The notes under the pieces: generated by a model
Seen by the model: only the letters and a program-made list of their open reading frames with translations
Told to the model about the DNA's origin: nothing
Databases searched by the model: none
Translations under genes and position numbers: made by a program
NCBI GenBank assembly: GCA_036897095.1
Contig: JAYMSP010000034.1
Span: 47,482 to 111,481 of the forward strand
Length of the DNA stretch: 64,000 bases
Reading direction: 5' to 3'
Source of the DNA: Plantago elongata
Lineage: Eukaryota; Streptophyta; Magnoliopsida; Lamiales; Plantaginaceae
Shown: positions 49,003 to 61,225 of the stretch, in pieces
Numbering within the stretch: the first letter of the stretch is position 1
How the letters are laid out: the number at the start of each line of letters is the position of its first letter

Positions 49003-52000
49003 ATGGCGAAAGCTCATCCGTCACCTGTAGTGTGTATAGAAAATGACGTGAAGGCCGAACCTGCAATCATTCCTGCGTCACCAGTTCCGACAATGGCCGA
49101 ACTCCAAAACAAGCTCCGTCAACGATGGGAGCTAGCCTCGGTCCTCAACTTTCTCCACGTAAGAGCAGAAAAGCCTCACTGTTCATTAATGACTTCATTT
49201 TGTTTTTATGCGAGCTTCATGAGTTGTACCTTTCGTTATTCTGTATGTACTTGGACTTCTAAGGCCATTATCATCAATTCATCATTTTCTTGCTTCACAA
49301 TCTATGTGTATCTAGTTGTAAGAAGTTTGTGTGCACCCATACCCATTCGTTGATGGTTCTTTATGAAAAACACTGCAGGTCTTTGAGCCGGTCATCCAGA
49401 GTGGTTTAAAGGTGTCTGCTGAACAGCTAGAAGCTGCTCTTATTGAGCCAAATGATACGCTCGGACAGCTTCACACAGTGCTTTTGAAGGTTATGTTTCA
49501 TTTATCTTGTGTAGATAATCTCTAATCTGTCTCGAAATCCCTATATGGGAGGAGAATACTGCACTCTTAGTATGTCTTGAGTTTGGTATTCCAAAAGAGA
49601 ATTAGTGTATTCCTTGTCCATCTTGAGTTTTATAGTTTGAGAGGAGATTTAGTCAGTACTCAGTAGGTACTCTCATGTATTATTTCCTTTCATTCATTTT
49701 AAAATCATCACCCCTAAACAATAGGGCGTCCACTAGAATCGAACATGGGAGTGGAAAATAAGTTGTGCCAGGGTCACATTCTTATGGTTGATATATAATA
49801 TATATTTTGCTTGCGAAAACGATCATGATTATGCATCCTCCATCCAGTGATGAGTGGGCTTTAACTGAGTAGTTCCTGTAACTGAATTTATTACTTAATG
49901 TCCGCTATTACTTAGTTGGCTCACACATAACTCACAATGTGATTTAACATTTTCAGGGAATTGGGTCACAAAGCAAATTACCAAAGTCTCCTGACTCCTG
50001 GATAATCCATCTCAGTAAGGCACTTGCAGCGTGGTGGCCTTGGGTAGGTAAAACTTGTGTATTGAATGATGTTTCTGGATGCGGAATGATGCTTCTCAAA
50101 CTCTATTTCAATTTGTTTGCAGGTTGCAGAAGGGGATTTTCCTCTAGCCGAAGTGAAAGGGTATTTTTCAGAATGTTTTAGATCCTCCTGGATTTCTTTT
50201 TGGCAAAGTCTTTTTTATTGGTCCTCCCTTGCTCATTCTTTCACTGCATTCTTAGGAAGGAGATATCTACCTACCAAGAATTTGGTCCAGCAGATCGTCT
50301 AGTCATCCTTAAAGCCCTCTGCGAAGCCAGAGCTGATGTAAAAGTTCAAGCACCTAACATCTTTAACAGTTTGAGACTTGAGTTGCATTTACCCTGTTAC
50401 ATTTTCTGATGAATTGTTGGGATATGCTTTTTACAATAGTGGTGGCTGACTTAATTTGTTCTGCAATTCTGAGCTTAGGATTTTCTCTTCTTCTGATAAC
50501 TTGACTGCTGGTGTCTAGAAGACTTCAAATTTGTATCTGATGTTTCTATATGATTTACTGTTTTGCAGCAACCTGATATAACGTCCTATGTCAATGATGC
50601 ACTTAAAGATGGTACTGAAGTTTCTGCATTTCAAATTAATAAGCTTGCAGATGATGGAAAGGGAACCATGTTCTGGTCAGTTCTACTGGTTTATGTTTGT
50701 AGAGCAAGCGGGATAACATATTTATTGCCATCATCTTTTTTCTATAGGTATGATGGAAATGAAATAATTGGTCACAGATTATACAAAGAAGTTAGATCTT
50801 TTGAATATAAGCGGGCGAAACGGAAGGAAATTGCAACAACGATAAATTGTCAGTGGGAGACCCTTGCTACTGATCTTGAAGAATTTAACAAAATTTTGGT
50901 ATGGTGTCCTGTACTATTGCTCTCCTATATATCTCATAACACCATTTGATTGTGTCAGCCTATGATTCATTGTTATAGGAGGAACTTTCATCAAGTAGCA
51001 TTGAGATGGAGGTTGCTCTCAGTAAATCTATTGAGGTTAACATCATACCTGTCCTGAAAAAACATTGGAAGGTGTCTAGTTTAAGCTCTACCCACTTGTG
51101 GTTTTCTTTCTTTCTATTTGTTTATCTACTCCCCACCCCTCACAACCCAATCTACTGCATTTACGTTAATAGAAGAAGCAGAAGACCTTGAGGCTAAAGG
51201 AGAGGGTGCTGATGCCCTCTGCTGCTTTCCAAAATCCTGGAGTAACTAGGTCTTGCCGCAATCGAGGGCCTATTGATTACAGATTTGGTATGTGATCTAC
51301 TGTTTGAATTTTTATGCATATTATGATGCATTTTCATCTTTAATTGTTTCTACTTCAGCTGTCACCATCTTCTTGCATAAAGTACAGACACACATGATCA
51401 AATTAGGTTTTAGGAAGCTTTCCTTACGAGTTGCATCTAAATCATTCTCATGTACTAGTACATAAACAATTTTTTATAGCAGTGAATTCTCTCTCTTGTG
51501 ATCATGTCGTGACAGTATAAAGTTATTCTAAGATATGCAATGGTGCCAGTAACATCTATGCACTGATCAACCGATGTTGGGTGGGTTGTATGAGAAAGTG
51601 TAATCTTTGCCTTTTCAAAACTAAACTTGCTTTGACAGTATTGCACTTCAAAACTAAATAAGTAAATAGAATTCAAGTGCGAGGTAGAGCAAATATTGTC
51701 CGTTTCCAACATTACCCCCCTGGCTCTGAGTGAGGTGCTTCTTATATTGCAGATGATTTTGACAAAGCCATTACAGAGGCCATAAAATACACAAAGTAAG
51801 TATTGCCTGCTCAAATATGTTTTTCCTTCTTTGGTCTGCTTCCCTTCAGTGTATGTGACTTCATCTTTTGTTTATAGTACTGAATATGCTTTTAATCTTG
51901 TTCAACTTTGACAAATTTTAAATACTAATAGGATTCCGATCTCTGATTGTCCACCTGACTTGGGATCATACACCAAAAGTTCTGTGTTGTCCTCAATTGT

Positions 52001-52755
52001 AGACTGAATTTACTGAGATTGCTTAGAACCTTTACCTGTTTAGGTGATTGTAATATGCAGTATCGGGAACAAAAATTCTAGTCTGTCATGGTGAATTCTA
52101 AATGCAAGTAGTAGTCTAGTATACTAAATCATGTTATCATATGAATTGCTCTGGAGAAAGCATTTGCCAAAAAGTAATGCATTTAATGTGTCCTGATGAT
52201 GTATGATCAAGTGTGGCAAACTCCATTCAAAAAGCACATACTAATACCATGGGGATCAGTTTGAGGTTTGGGTTTAGTAAAATCTTCATAATTTCTCCTG
52301 TTTAATCTTCTATATGAATTATAATATGTGGCTGTTGGTTGTTCGAGTAAATTGCTTGACCTAGTTCTTTGTCTTTTGTTAGCAAAAGGAAGAGTAATGA
52401 AACCACCTCAACTGAATCTCATAATTCTGTGATAAACCTGGAGGACAACAACGATACAGCAACAAGAAATGATCAAGGAAGTGACTTTACTGCCTCTTCC
52501 AGTGATGAAGAGTATGATGATGAAAAAGAAAACATTGGCAGTGAGGGTGAAGACACTGACATGAAAGTACACCACCAGAAGCAGAGTGAACCTGCAATAC
52601 GCATATCCAAGGGCTTGCGCTTCAGTACAAGGATAGCTGGTGTTGCTGGGCATATACTACCAGAAAGCATGAATTTGGGGGCAAAGAACAGGCTTAGGCA
52701 AATGCCTTCTCTGAATACTGCTGGTAAACCAGAGGTAGTTGGTTTGGAAGAGTAG
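49003..52755 (+). CDS. DDT-domain chromatin protein, DDR4-like
   Basis: Eleven exons in frame: 49003-49158, 49379-49489, 49957-50043, 50123-50160, 50256-50337, 50569-50675, 50748-50898, 50979-51071, 51173-51287, 51753-51795, 52383-52755. They give 451 aa. Residues about 30-100 hold the DDT-like start (LRQRWELASVLNFLHVFEPV), followed by WWPWVAEGDFPL and a WHIM-like part (GTMFWYDGNEIIGHRLYKEV). A basic segment (about 280-320) and a serine/acidic tail follow. In Arabidopsis DDR proteins are subunits of ISWI (CHR11/17) nucleosome-spacing complexes in the nucleus. The ATG was chosen because it follows a GC-rich leader and starts the conserved region. An upstream in-frame extension to 48811 exists but has no ATG in a natural place and is not family-like. 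The exact DDR member is not certain. Confidence 0.85.
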
Positions 52756-53855
52756 TCAGTGTATGGAAACTCTTAAATGTTTCCTTTTGTCTGTAAAATG
52801 CCTGCTAGACCTGCTGACTGACACATGCCAGTGCCATATAGTGCCATGTAGAAAGTTGATGACATTTTGGTGAAACCTGCAAGAAGTAGACTTTTGGAGT
52901 TCTATTGAACAGAGTTGGGAACTCAGTTGGTTAGTTGTGTTGTTCATGTAAAGGCCCTTTCATGCATGAAACTTGAAATGCATTCTCATAATCTTTTCTA
53001 TCTGACTTTGTTTAGGTTCTTGCTCGGAGATGCTTGTGTTAGATACTGTAATAATGATTACGTACACACTGCAGCTTGCACCCTAAAAATCACCACACCA
53101 ATGTCCAACCGATTTGAAACTCATATGATGATCATACCACTGGTATTTGATATATTCTCCTAGGCTACATATATCTAACCTAATCCTTAATTGTATCACT
53201 TTCTTGCGATTAGAAGGTGTGATTGAGCATTGAACAACATTACTCTTTTATTTTCGTAAAAAGAATATGATTAATGTTTATTTTGTGTGACTAAATTTTT
53301 TTGTTTTAAAATGGTTAAAGGGTGATTCGAACCCGATTAATTAGTTGGAGTTAAAGCGTCTTACCAACTGAATTTCGTTGTATGTCCAATAATAATAATA
53401 ATAAAATATAACACTATCATCGTAGTTTTTAAAATAATGGGACTTAACCTGCAAACAATCAAAATAAATTATTCTATTCCATATCACAACAAATGATATA
53501 TTTAATTTTGAATATGAAAATTAAAGTATAAAGTAAAATTAGTAGTGATATATTCCTTGATATAAATTTATTAGTGTATATTATAATTCAAATAATATGT
53601 GATATATACATTCAAAAAATATAAATGAAACATATTTGCATTAGGTATATGAAATGACGTGGGATTTTTGGGTGTTTCATAAACTTATCTTCTACATCTG
53701 CCCAAGGGTATAACGGGAAGCAGAGTACAAAAAGAGGCAAAAACAGCTCAACTACTTCAACCCAAAGCTTTCTAGTCTGAAAATCTACACAGTCATATTT
53801 TGGCGCATATATTGTTGATCGAAATCAAATCAACTCCGACCAATCACCGGAATCC
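52756..53855. other. Intergenic DNA between DDR4 and the GET2-like gene
   Basis: The 3' UTR of DDR4 is followed by AT-rich DNA with a tRNA-like fragment (53320-53375), an AAT run (about 53389-53404), and the GET2 leader. No other gene is seen. Confidence 0.5.
53320..53375 (-). repeat. tRNA-derived (SINE-like) fragment
   Basis: On the minus strand TCAGTTGGTAAGACG resembles an A box and GGGTTCGAATCACCC a B box, about 35 bases apart. The 5' acceptor arm does not pair, so it is not a working tRNA. It may be a SINE remnant or a decayed tRNA copy. Confidence 0.4.
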
Positions 53856-55552
53856 ATGTCTACGGTAGGAGCGAGCAGTCGAGAGGCACGACGGCGCCGT
53901 ATCACCGAACGAGGAGCCGACCGATTGGCCCTCATTACTGGCCGTGTCCAGTCGCTTCCGCCTGAACCTGACCTATCGACTCCTTCTGGTATGATCCGGT
54001 CTTAATTTGATCCTTTTTCTAAATCGTCTCAGTATGTTATGCTCCAATTGCTTTTTCGTTGAATTCGTTTATAGGTCATATGCATTGCTTGATTCAATGG
54101 TGATGAGTTTGAATTACAGCTTAATTATGTTGAATTCTCTGGAATGAAATTAAGAAATGAAATTGAATTGACTAGTGCAACTTTTAGATAATGAGACTGT
54201 AACTGCTCAAGTACACCATTGCTGGCATCATGATGAGTCAATTTGCTCGTTACAGTCAGAGCTCGTATATTTTGGTGCTATGAAACGTTAGTCAGTACTA
54301 AATTGCTGTACTACAAGCTTTAAGATAGACTAGGTACTCTCTCTTTTCGACACAGTGAAGGTAGGCAAGTAGCACGGTTTTCCTTGGATTTTTCCCTCTG
54401 CATCATGTTTATACTTTCATTACTATCAACTTATCCTTGACAGTACAGCTGCCTAAATGTGTCTGTTATAATCAGAACTTATTTTGTCTCCTTCAGATCA
54501 GGTTTGTAATACAGTGACATGCATACAATTTAGGTCTAGATTTGTAAGAACAGGGGAGGTTTTTCGGTTAAATTTTTTATGCGTTCTATGTTTGAAGCAA
54601 TATTTGTTTTAGTTAGAATTCTATGGTCATAAAAGCAACGAGACTTAGCTACCCATGATAAATATGAATAGTAGATTTTGTTCGAATTATATGAAACTGG
54701 TTCCACGAGATGTTATTTACTAGTATGGTCACCATAGAAATTACGAAATATGAGTGTGCAATGTACTTTGTGAATGAGATTACATACGCTATCAACCTTT
54801 ACGAATGAAAACGTTGGTAAATGAGGTCATACTCGTAGTCTAGCATATTGATATCATTCAGCACAAATGTTTGTCCTCTCTTGCTAGTTTCTTATTACAG
54901 TGGTATTGCAGATTCCTCTCAGCGTGAAAGTACAGCTACATCTTGCTTGCCGCCTGTTGACTCTGTTAAGGAAGCCGGCCAGCAGGATGTGTTGAATCCT
55001 ACCGTTGAGAAGTTGGTGCCCAGCGCTGAGAATAGCAGAAACATGATGTCTATAGCGGCTTCTTTGCTAGATGCCAAGAAAGAATACTCAGAAGTGATAT
55101 CTAATATCCAGAGGCCCTTGCTAGAGCATCAAAATGAAAGACAGATAAATCGTGATACACTCACTATGGGTCAAATCTCCTCTGCTATTACAGCTTCCGA
55201 GCAGATTCGAATGTTTTCTTCTGTAGCAGCTGCACTTCTAGTAATTTTGTCTTACATAGGATTTCCTATTCTAGGATGGGAATCTATCAGGAGCATACTA
55301 CTTTTCAGACCAGTTTACTTGCTTTTGTTGACAAATATAACTATAGCACTTGCTCGGCTTATTTTGGAAACACAAGGTGGGCTCGTATTTGCTCTTCCTA
55401 AATTTAGTGGGGATACGCTGGATCAAGTAGGGAAAGCTGTTGAAGCTGGATTGCTGTTCAAGAATGTTTCTGGAGCACTATTTGTGGATTTCGGCATCTA
55501 TGCAGTGGTACTCATATGTGGCCTTCCTCTGGTAAGAAGATTAGGCTGGTGA
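53856..55552 (+). CDS. GET2/CAMLG-like receptor subunit (plant G1IP type)
   Basis: Two exons (53856-53988 and 54912-55552) give 257 aa. The N-terminus is cytosolic and has the hallmark basic cluster and following helix (REARRRRITERGADRLALIT, residues 9-28), which in yeast GET2 and plant G1IP docks the GET3 ATPase. After a polar linker come three hydrophobic segments near residues 146-166, 176-193 and 232-250. This matches the three-membrane-span build of GET2/CAML. The role is delivery of tail-anchored proteins to the ER membrane together with GET1. The Arabidopsis counterpart by recall is At4g32680 (G1IP), next to GLB3, as here. The exon 2 acceptor was chosen by phase: TTGCAG at 54906-54911. 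Confidence 0.85.
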
Positions 55553-55923
55553 AACATTTATATGGGCGGTCAAGATTGTTAGGCTGCTACACCATATCAC
55601 CTTTATAGCATGCTGTTGTTGTTGGCTTCAGTTCTTACATTATCTCAGACAATTTCTAAAATTCATACTTGTCATTTTTCCATATGAATAAGAAGAATTC
55701 ATTTCATACTGAATTGCTGGTACTTTTTGTTTGGTCTGAATTCATATCATACTTGCAAACTGTTCTTTGAGTCAAGAGCAGTTCAACAAATGTTATCTTT
55801 TACGCTATGATGATTGAAAAGCATATGCTATTAAGCCAAAACAGTTTCACTGGTATTGCAGCATACCTTGCATTCTGTAATAATAAAGTTACAGGAATTG
55901 TGAACTAAGCTCTCACCTATTAA
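55553..55923. other. GET2-like 3' UTR
   Basis: T-rich sequence after the stop, with AATAAAG near 55882. No other feature. Confidence 0.4.
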
Positions 55924-56480
55924 TCATGAGAGTCCATGACAGGGCCAATAGTCCTCAAATATGATTTTGATATCATCATTTGTCTTCTTGTGATGTGAAG
56001 CCAATGAGTCAAGTATAGAGTCATCTCCAGAGACAAATTCCTGAACCAGACTATTGACCTCAATAAGGCTGCAACCTGGTGTTTTCTTCATGTTCTTGCT
56101 TCTAATGACCTTCCTCATTCTTGAAACCCCATCACTGTCAAAGATCTGCATATAAATTTGCGAGCAAGACAAGGTTTCCTGTATCATCCGGTTCGAGCTC
56201 TAATAAATGTTCCACTGCAATAACTGCAATGGCAAGATTATGGTATGATCTGCAGGAACTCAACAGAGAACCCCATGTTGTGGAACTAGGCTTCATTTTC
56301 ATGCTCTGTATAAGCTCTAAAGCTCAATCGACTTTCCCAGTGTATCCAAGAAGATCAACCATGCTGCCATAATGCTCAATACTAGGTTCTATACCGTAAT
56401 CATTTCTCATGGAGTCGAAATACTTCAATCCCTTGTCTAACAAACCAGCATGTCACAAGCAGACAAGAGACTAACAAATG
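55924..56480 (-). pseudogene. PPR protein pseudogene, C-terminal (E motif) fragment
   Basis: Read on the minus strand, the segment gives PPR-like text (LLDKGLKYFDSMR, HYGSMVDLLGYTGKV) and then the E-type end (RKVIRSKNMKKTPGCSLIEV). There is an in-frame TGA after GKVD. A frame change follows the leading FVSLLSAC block, and another change lies before the end. No start codon or organelle transit region exists. It is the decayed end of a PLS-class PPR gene, cut by the Copia fragment at about 56480. Confidence 0.75.
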
Positions 56481-58013
56481 TGATCTGATTTGGAAGCACG
56501 TCTTGTGGCTCAAGGGTTTACACAAGTTCCAGGAATTGACTTTGCCTCTACCTTTAATCCAGTGATTAAAGCATCAACAGTTCGAGTGGTTCTTTCCCTT
56601 ACCGTAATGCGTTCGTGGCACTTGCACCAACTTGATGTCATCAAAAATGCCTTTTTGAATGGATTTATTTTTGAAATGGTATACATGGAACAACCCCCCA
56701 AAATACGTTGACCCTCAATTTCCAAATCATGTATGTCGTCTACAAAAGGCCCTTTATGGCTTAAAACAAGCCCCCCGTGCTTGGTTTCAAAGACTACGCA
56801 ATTTTCATGTGCACTTGGGCTTCAAATGCAGCCGTGCCGACACATTGATGTTTGTTTATAACCGAGGTACCACTCTCCTTTATCTTTTGGTCTATGTTGA
56901 TGATATAATACTCACTGGCAATGACTCACGGCTCATGAAAACCTTTATGTCTCAACTTAATGCTACCTTTGCCATTAAAGATTTGGGAAAGTTGAGTTAT
57001 TTTCTTGGTTTGGAAGTAGCCCACACTGATGATGGTTTATTTTAAAGCCAAGCTAAATCTGCACATGATATATTGGTTCGTGAAAAACTACAAGAAAGCA
57101 AGCCTGTGTCTACACCCATGGTGGTTGGGCAGCAACTCAGTGCTGGAGGCTCAACTTTCACTGATCCGACTTTATTTCATTCATTGGTTGGAGCACTTCA
57201 ATACCTAACCATTACACGTCCCAATTTGTCATTTGCTGTGAATCATGTGAGCCAGGTTATGCAATCTCCTTCATTTGAACATTTTCGGGCTGTGAAACGT
57301 ATACTACGCTATGTCAAAGGCACTGCTAGTTATGGTTTACACTTCACCCGTTCTTCATCACCAAACTTACTTGCCTACTCTGACGCAGACTGGGCCGCAT
57401 GCCCTGATACGAGGTGCTCAGTTTCAGGTTCCTCAATCTATGTTGGGTCTAATATGGTCTTGTGGAGCTCGAAGAAACAACCTACCGTATCACGATCTAG
57501 CTGTGAGTCTAAATATCGTGTGCTCGCTAACGCATCAGCTGATGTTGTATGGCTAACTCATCTACTTGGTGATCTTCAAGTCCGTCCACCGTCATTACCT
57601 CTTCTCCTATGCGATAACAAAGGTGTTGTCTTCATAAGTGACAATCCGGTCTCTCATAAGCGTGCAAAACATATTGAATTGGACTACCATTTCACTAGGG
57701 AGCTGGTTGCTGCAAATAAGCTTCTCACACAACATGTTCTATCTCATCTCAATGTTACATACATTTTTACTAAGAGTTCATCTCAACCTACATTTGAATT
57801 TCTGCGCACCAAGCTTTGCGTTGTCCCACATCCCACGCTTCGCTTGAGGGGGCAGTGAAGATTGACTATAATCTTCTGGATTGTATTGATTAGTTGTTGT
57901 GATTTATTTCTTAATTAGATAGGATTTGATTAGGTAGACAATATCTCATGTATATGTTGTAAGATACTCGGTGTACTAGTTTATTTATATGAAGTAATAC
58001 ACAGCCACACTCA
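56481..58013 (+). mobile_element. 5'-truncated Ty1/Copia retrotransposon with 3' LTR
   Basis: Coding begins inside the reverse transcriptase and runs through RNase H. It includes the catalytic YVDDIILTGND (about 56890), the SDADWA block (about 57377) and the late DNKGVVFI region. It is broken by a frameshift in a C/A run near 56700 and by a TAA at 57043. Gag, protease and integrase are missing. A purine tract (GAGGGGGCAG) just before 57856 marks the start of an LTR opening with TG. A likely end is the CA at 58013. There is no 5' LTR, so it cannot move on its own. Confidence 0.85.
57856..58013 (+). repeat. 3' LTR of the Copia fragment (end uncertain)
   Basis: It begins TGAAGATTGAC right after the polypurine tract and may end at ACACTCA. 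It is short (about 158 bp), within the range of small Copia LTRs. With no second LTR to compare, the right edge is a guess. Confidence 0.5.
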
Positions 58014-58313
58014 TTTGGTGGAATTAAAACATTTACAGGATTTGCTTTATGTCACTGCATTTTCGCAGCAAGTGGATAAATTTGCCTTCCAAGTTTCTGG
58101 CTGTGAACATCCCTAACTGGTGTAATATTTGATGGCTCACTCTCAAGATGCTCGCTCTACTTTATATAGGGATTAAAAAATTAGGATATGTTTGTTCAGG
58201 GCGAGCAGAAAAATAAAAGAGGAAAGAAACCAGAATAGAATTGGATTCTGAGCTGAGCACCCTGATTTGGGGAAATCTAGTGGCGTTTTTTCCACGCGAC
58301 ATCCACACGCCAC

Positions 58314-58321
58314 TATAAATA
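58314..58321 (+). promoter_or_regulatory. TATA box of GLB3
   Basis: TATAAATA lies 84 bases before the ATG at 58398, an ideal plant distance. The promoter therefore sits just downstream of the Copia LTR (about 300 bases), so the insertion could influence this gene. Confidence 0.65.
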
Positions 58322-58397
58322 CAGACACAAGCCAAACCATTCAAAATCCAACATACACATAAGTAGTAAGTAAAGTCAAAACACAAATCTTGAAAAT

Positions 58398-60195
58398 ATG
58401 CAGTCACTGCAGGAAAAGGCTTCGGAATGGAGCGGTGTGGATCCAAACGATGCTTTTGCCATTGATGAATCTAATCTCTTCCAAAATCTTGGCCTACAGC
58501 CTTTCATCAATCTCTCAACCGATTTCTACACCAGGTATAGTTTTCTCCAATTTATTGCTTCCTTTTGTTATCAGTGTACATTGGAGTATTAGTTACTTCC
58601 AAGATTAGTACTATCATCCCAATCCAGGACATTTCTGGGTTTCTTTTATTATGCTTTGGAGCTGTTTAGTGAATAGGAATGGTTGAATTTATGTTTGTTC
58701 AATATGTTTGTTTTGGATAAGAGTTCTTTGCACCAAATCCCTATATTTTATTGGTTAATATATAACTTCAGTTCTTCTGTAGTTCTATTGTAATCCCATT
58801 AAGGATGATTTTAGGTTAGGTGGTGGCACCATTTCCTTTTCTCTTGTGCAATGATAGTTGCTACGCTAGTGACCTGACTTAGCTGAGGTCTGAGGTTAAG
58901 TTTGCCTCTAGCAAAGAAGAGTAGAGACTATAAGCTCGGTTACTATCACATTCGACAAATTCAGCGAATACAGTTCCCAGACATCGTTTTTTTAAAGAAA
59001 TTTGCCTTTTGCTCCTTAATCATAAAAGGAGCAAGTCTATTTCTTTCCATCAGAAGCTCGCTTGAGTTTTCAGTTGCTTACCATAGTCCATGAGTCTGTC
59101 TTTCCTAATATTAACATGGATAAAATCTGTGCTGTGTTCATCAAGGTTCACTAACTATGTATCGTTTAATATGGTTAACAGAGTTTACGATGATGAGGAG
59201 GAGTGGTTCCGCTCGATTTTTGCAAATTCCCTGAAGGAAGATGCCATTCAGAATCAATATGAGTTCTTTGTACAAAGAATGGGAGGGCCACCCCTCTTCT
59301 CCCAAAGAAGAGGTACCAATCTATCTACTGTATTGTGATTGTTCACGATTCACGAACATCCTTTCCACCTTCTAATAATCTATGTTGCCGGGTAAAACTT
59401 ATAAAATTGCCTCTTCTTGTTATATTTGACTTGGGAATTATCGAGTAATCGCTATTTCCACACAATAAATCTTTTTCAGTACTAAGTTGGTAGATAACTC
59501 TATGAAGTGGAGCATACTTTCTGCACTGTGATTTTCTTGATACTCCTATATGTATAGAGTTTTCACAGGACAGAAAGTTTGGTGCTGTTAGCTTTAGTAT
59601 ACTGTGATGCATGTATTTATCCTCTAGAGTTGTGATAAGTTAAATTTCTACGAGATCATAAACAACCTTCGTGTATAACTTGGACCAAATTTGAAACTCG
59701 AGTTTCTTGTGTTAAAAGTGCAATGGTAGAAATGAAAGTCACCTCAGCCTGAGAGCCTTCTGAATTTGTTTAGCAGCACATCAGCGTTAAATCTTAATAA
59801 TGCATAAAACTTAACTTGCACGACTCATGACAGGGCATCCTGCATTGATTGCACGCCACCGCCCATTCCCTGTCACTCGCCAAGCTGCAGAAAGGTGGTT
59901 GTACCATATGCAGCAAGCACTAGATAGTTCTACTGATATTGATGCAGACTCCAAGATCAAAATGATGAATTTTTTCAGGTACCATTTATTCATCTCTAAT
60001 TCAGTTTTCGTTTAGGTACACTAGTTTTACTATGAGAACTTACATCAGCCGATACTTTTCTGTTTTTAAACCCTTTCGCTTGTCAGGCACACTGCTTTCT
60101 TTCTCGTGGCGGGAGATGAGTTAAAGAACCCGAGACAGCAAGGAATTGCATGCAAGCATGCGGCTGCGAAGCCTGCTGCAGTTAATCAAGACTAG
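58398..60195 (+). CDS. GLB3: Truncated (2-on-2) haemoglobin
   Basis: Four exons (58398-58534, 59182-59312, 59834-59978, 60087-60195) give 173 aa, close to the 175 aa of Arabidopsis GLB3. The start [20 protein letters not shown], the block [17 protein letters not shown], the [14 protein letters not shown] segment, the haem-contact region [16 protein letters not shown] and the tail [14 protein letters not shown] are all present. The protein is a soluble haem protein with the two-over-two fold that binds O2 and NO. The plant role is still debated. The sequence shows no transit peptide. Exon junctions fall at the usual places of the family. The tail after GDELKN differs more and ends in a Lys/His/Ala-rich stretch. 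Confidence 0.95.
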
Positions 60196-60797
60196 GAGTT
60201 GAATTACTCTCAGATAAGCTGACAAAGTAATTTGTTCTGATAGTCATGTCATAGAAACTTTAGTCATGTAATCCCCATTTGAAATTCTGAAAACTTATGC
60301 TGCTAGCCATTGAATACCTTGTCGCCCTTTCATTCTCTCTGATGTAACTGTTGATGCTCCAAGATAAAGCAGTGCTGATAAGAGTGCGAAAGAAGGTTGG
60401 TTTAACTCGTTATATATCATCTATGCTCTGATAAACTTTCAGCTAATAAAATTGCAGTTGATATATAGATTAAATTTTTTTAAATACAAATAAGAACCTG
60501 CATGATTCTCTAATGCTAAAACTAGAAGTAAATCCTGAGTTCTGTAGAAGAATAGGATGCAAAACAAGGTGTTTGCTGCTTCTATAGAAGCTAAACAATT
60601 TTCTATAAATTAGAACAGCTTATCTCTAACCACTTATAATAAAAAGGCTTCTTTTTTTTTTTTTTTGCATAAAAAATCCTTTTCCATGGAGAATTGGACA
60701 AAAACATGATGTTTAACTCTAACGCAAGTACACAAACCCTTCAAGAATTTCTGCCCCTTGAAGGTACGCGTATCTGGTAGAGAAGGACCTGCAGAAA
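60196..60797. other. 3' UTRs of GLB3 and of the 96-aa gene
   Basis: This space lies between convergent genes. It includes a T run (about 60651-60666) and the second RSFSxRYA-coding copy (60768-60794). No other gene is seen. Confidence 0.45.
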
Positions 60798-61088
60798 TTA
60801 GGCGGAGGAAGGAGTTCTGGAACGAGTAGGGACTGCATATCTGGCAGAGAAGGACCTGTAGAGATTATCAGGGTCGACTCTCTCCAACCCTTCATCAAAA
60901 TTATGCATGTAACTCTCAGGGTCATAACTCATCTGCTGCTTATTGGGCGAATTGGATGGACTTCTCTGCTTCTTGCTCTTTCCTGTTATTTTGCAGAGCA
61001 ATGGCCATTTGGAACTCGATTCTTCCTCTCGTTGGGCACAGAATCGGACACTTTTACGTCGAGAATTCTTCCAGTTGGAGAAGGACAT
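60798..61088 (-). CDS. Small basic 96-aa plant protein of unknown role
   Basis: A single exon with ATG and TAA. The start MSFSNWKNSRRKSVRF is strongly basic. The centre has the motif YDPESYMHNFDEG, which I recall from several small stress-linked plant proteins without known function. The end is RSFSARYAVPTRSRTP. There is no signal peptide or membrane part. A TATA box lies 130 bases upstream, which supports expression. I cannot name the family. Confidence 0.7.
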   Translation of the reverse strand: MSFSNWKNSRRKSVRFCAQREEESSSKWPLLCKITGKSKKQRSPSNSPNKQQMSYDPESYMHNFDEGLERVDPDNLYRSFSARYAVPTRSRTPSSA

Positions 61089-61217
61089 TGTGTTGAGGTG
61101 TAGAATCAGAAAGGGGAAGATGGAATGGAATATTTGATGAATGTATGATCTTAGACAGATATAGAAACTTATTGAGGTTAAAAATGTTAATGGTTTTGTG
61201 GAGTGGAGTGATCTAAC

Positions 61218-61225
61218 TATTTATA
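61218..61225 (-). promoter_or_regulatory. TATA box of the 96-aa gene
   Basis: On the minus strand the sequence reads TCTATAAATAG, a near-perfect plant TATA box, about 130 bases before the ATG at 61088. Confidence 0.6.
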
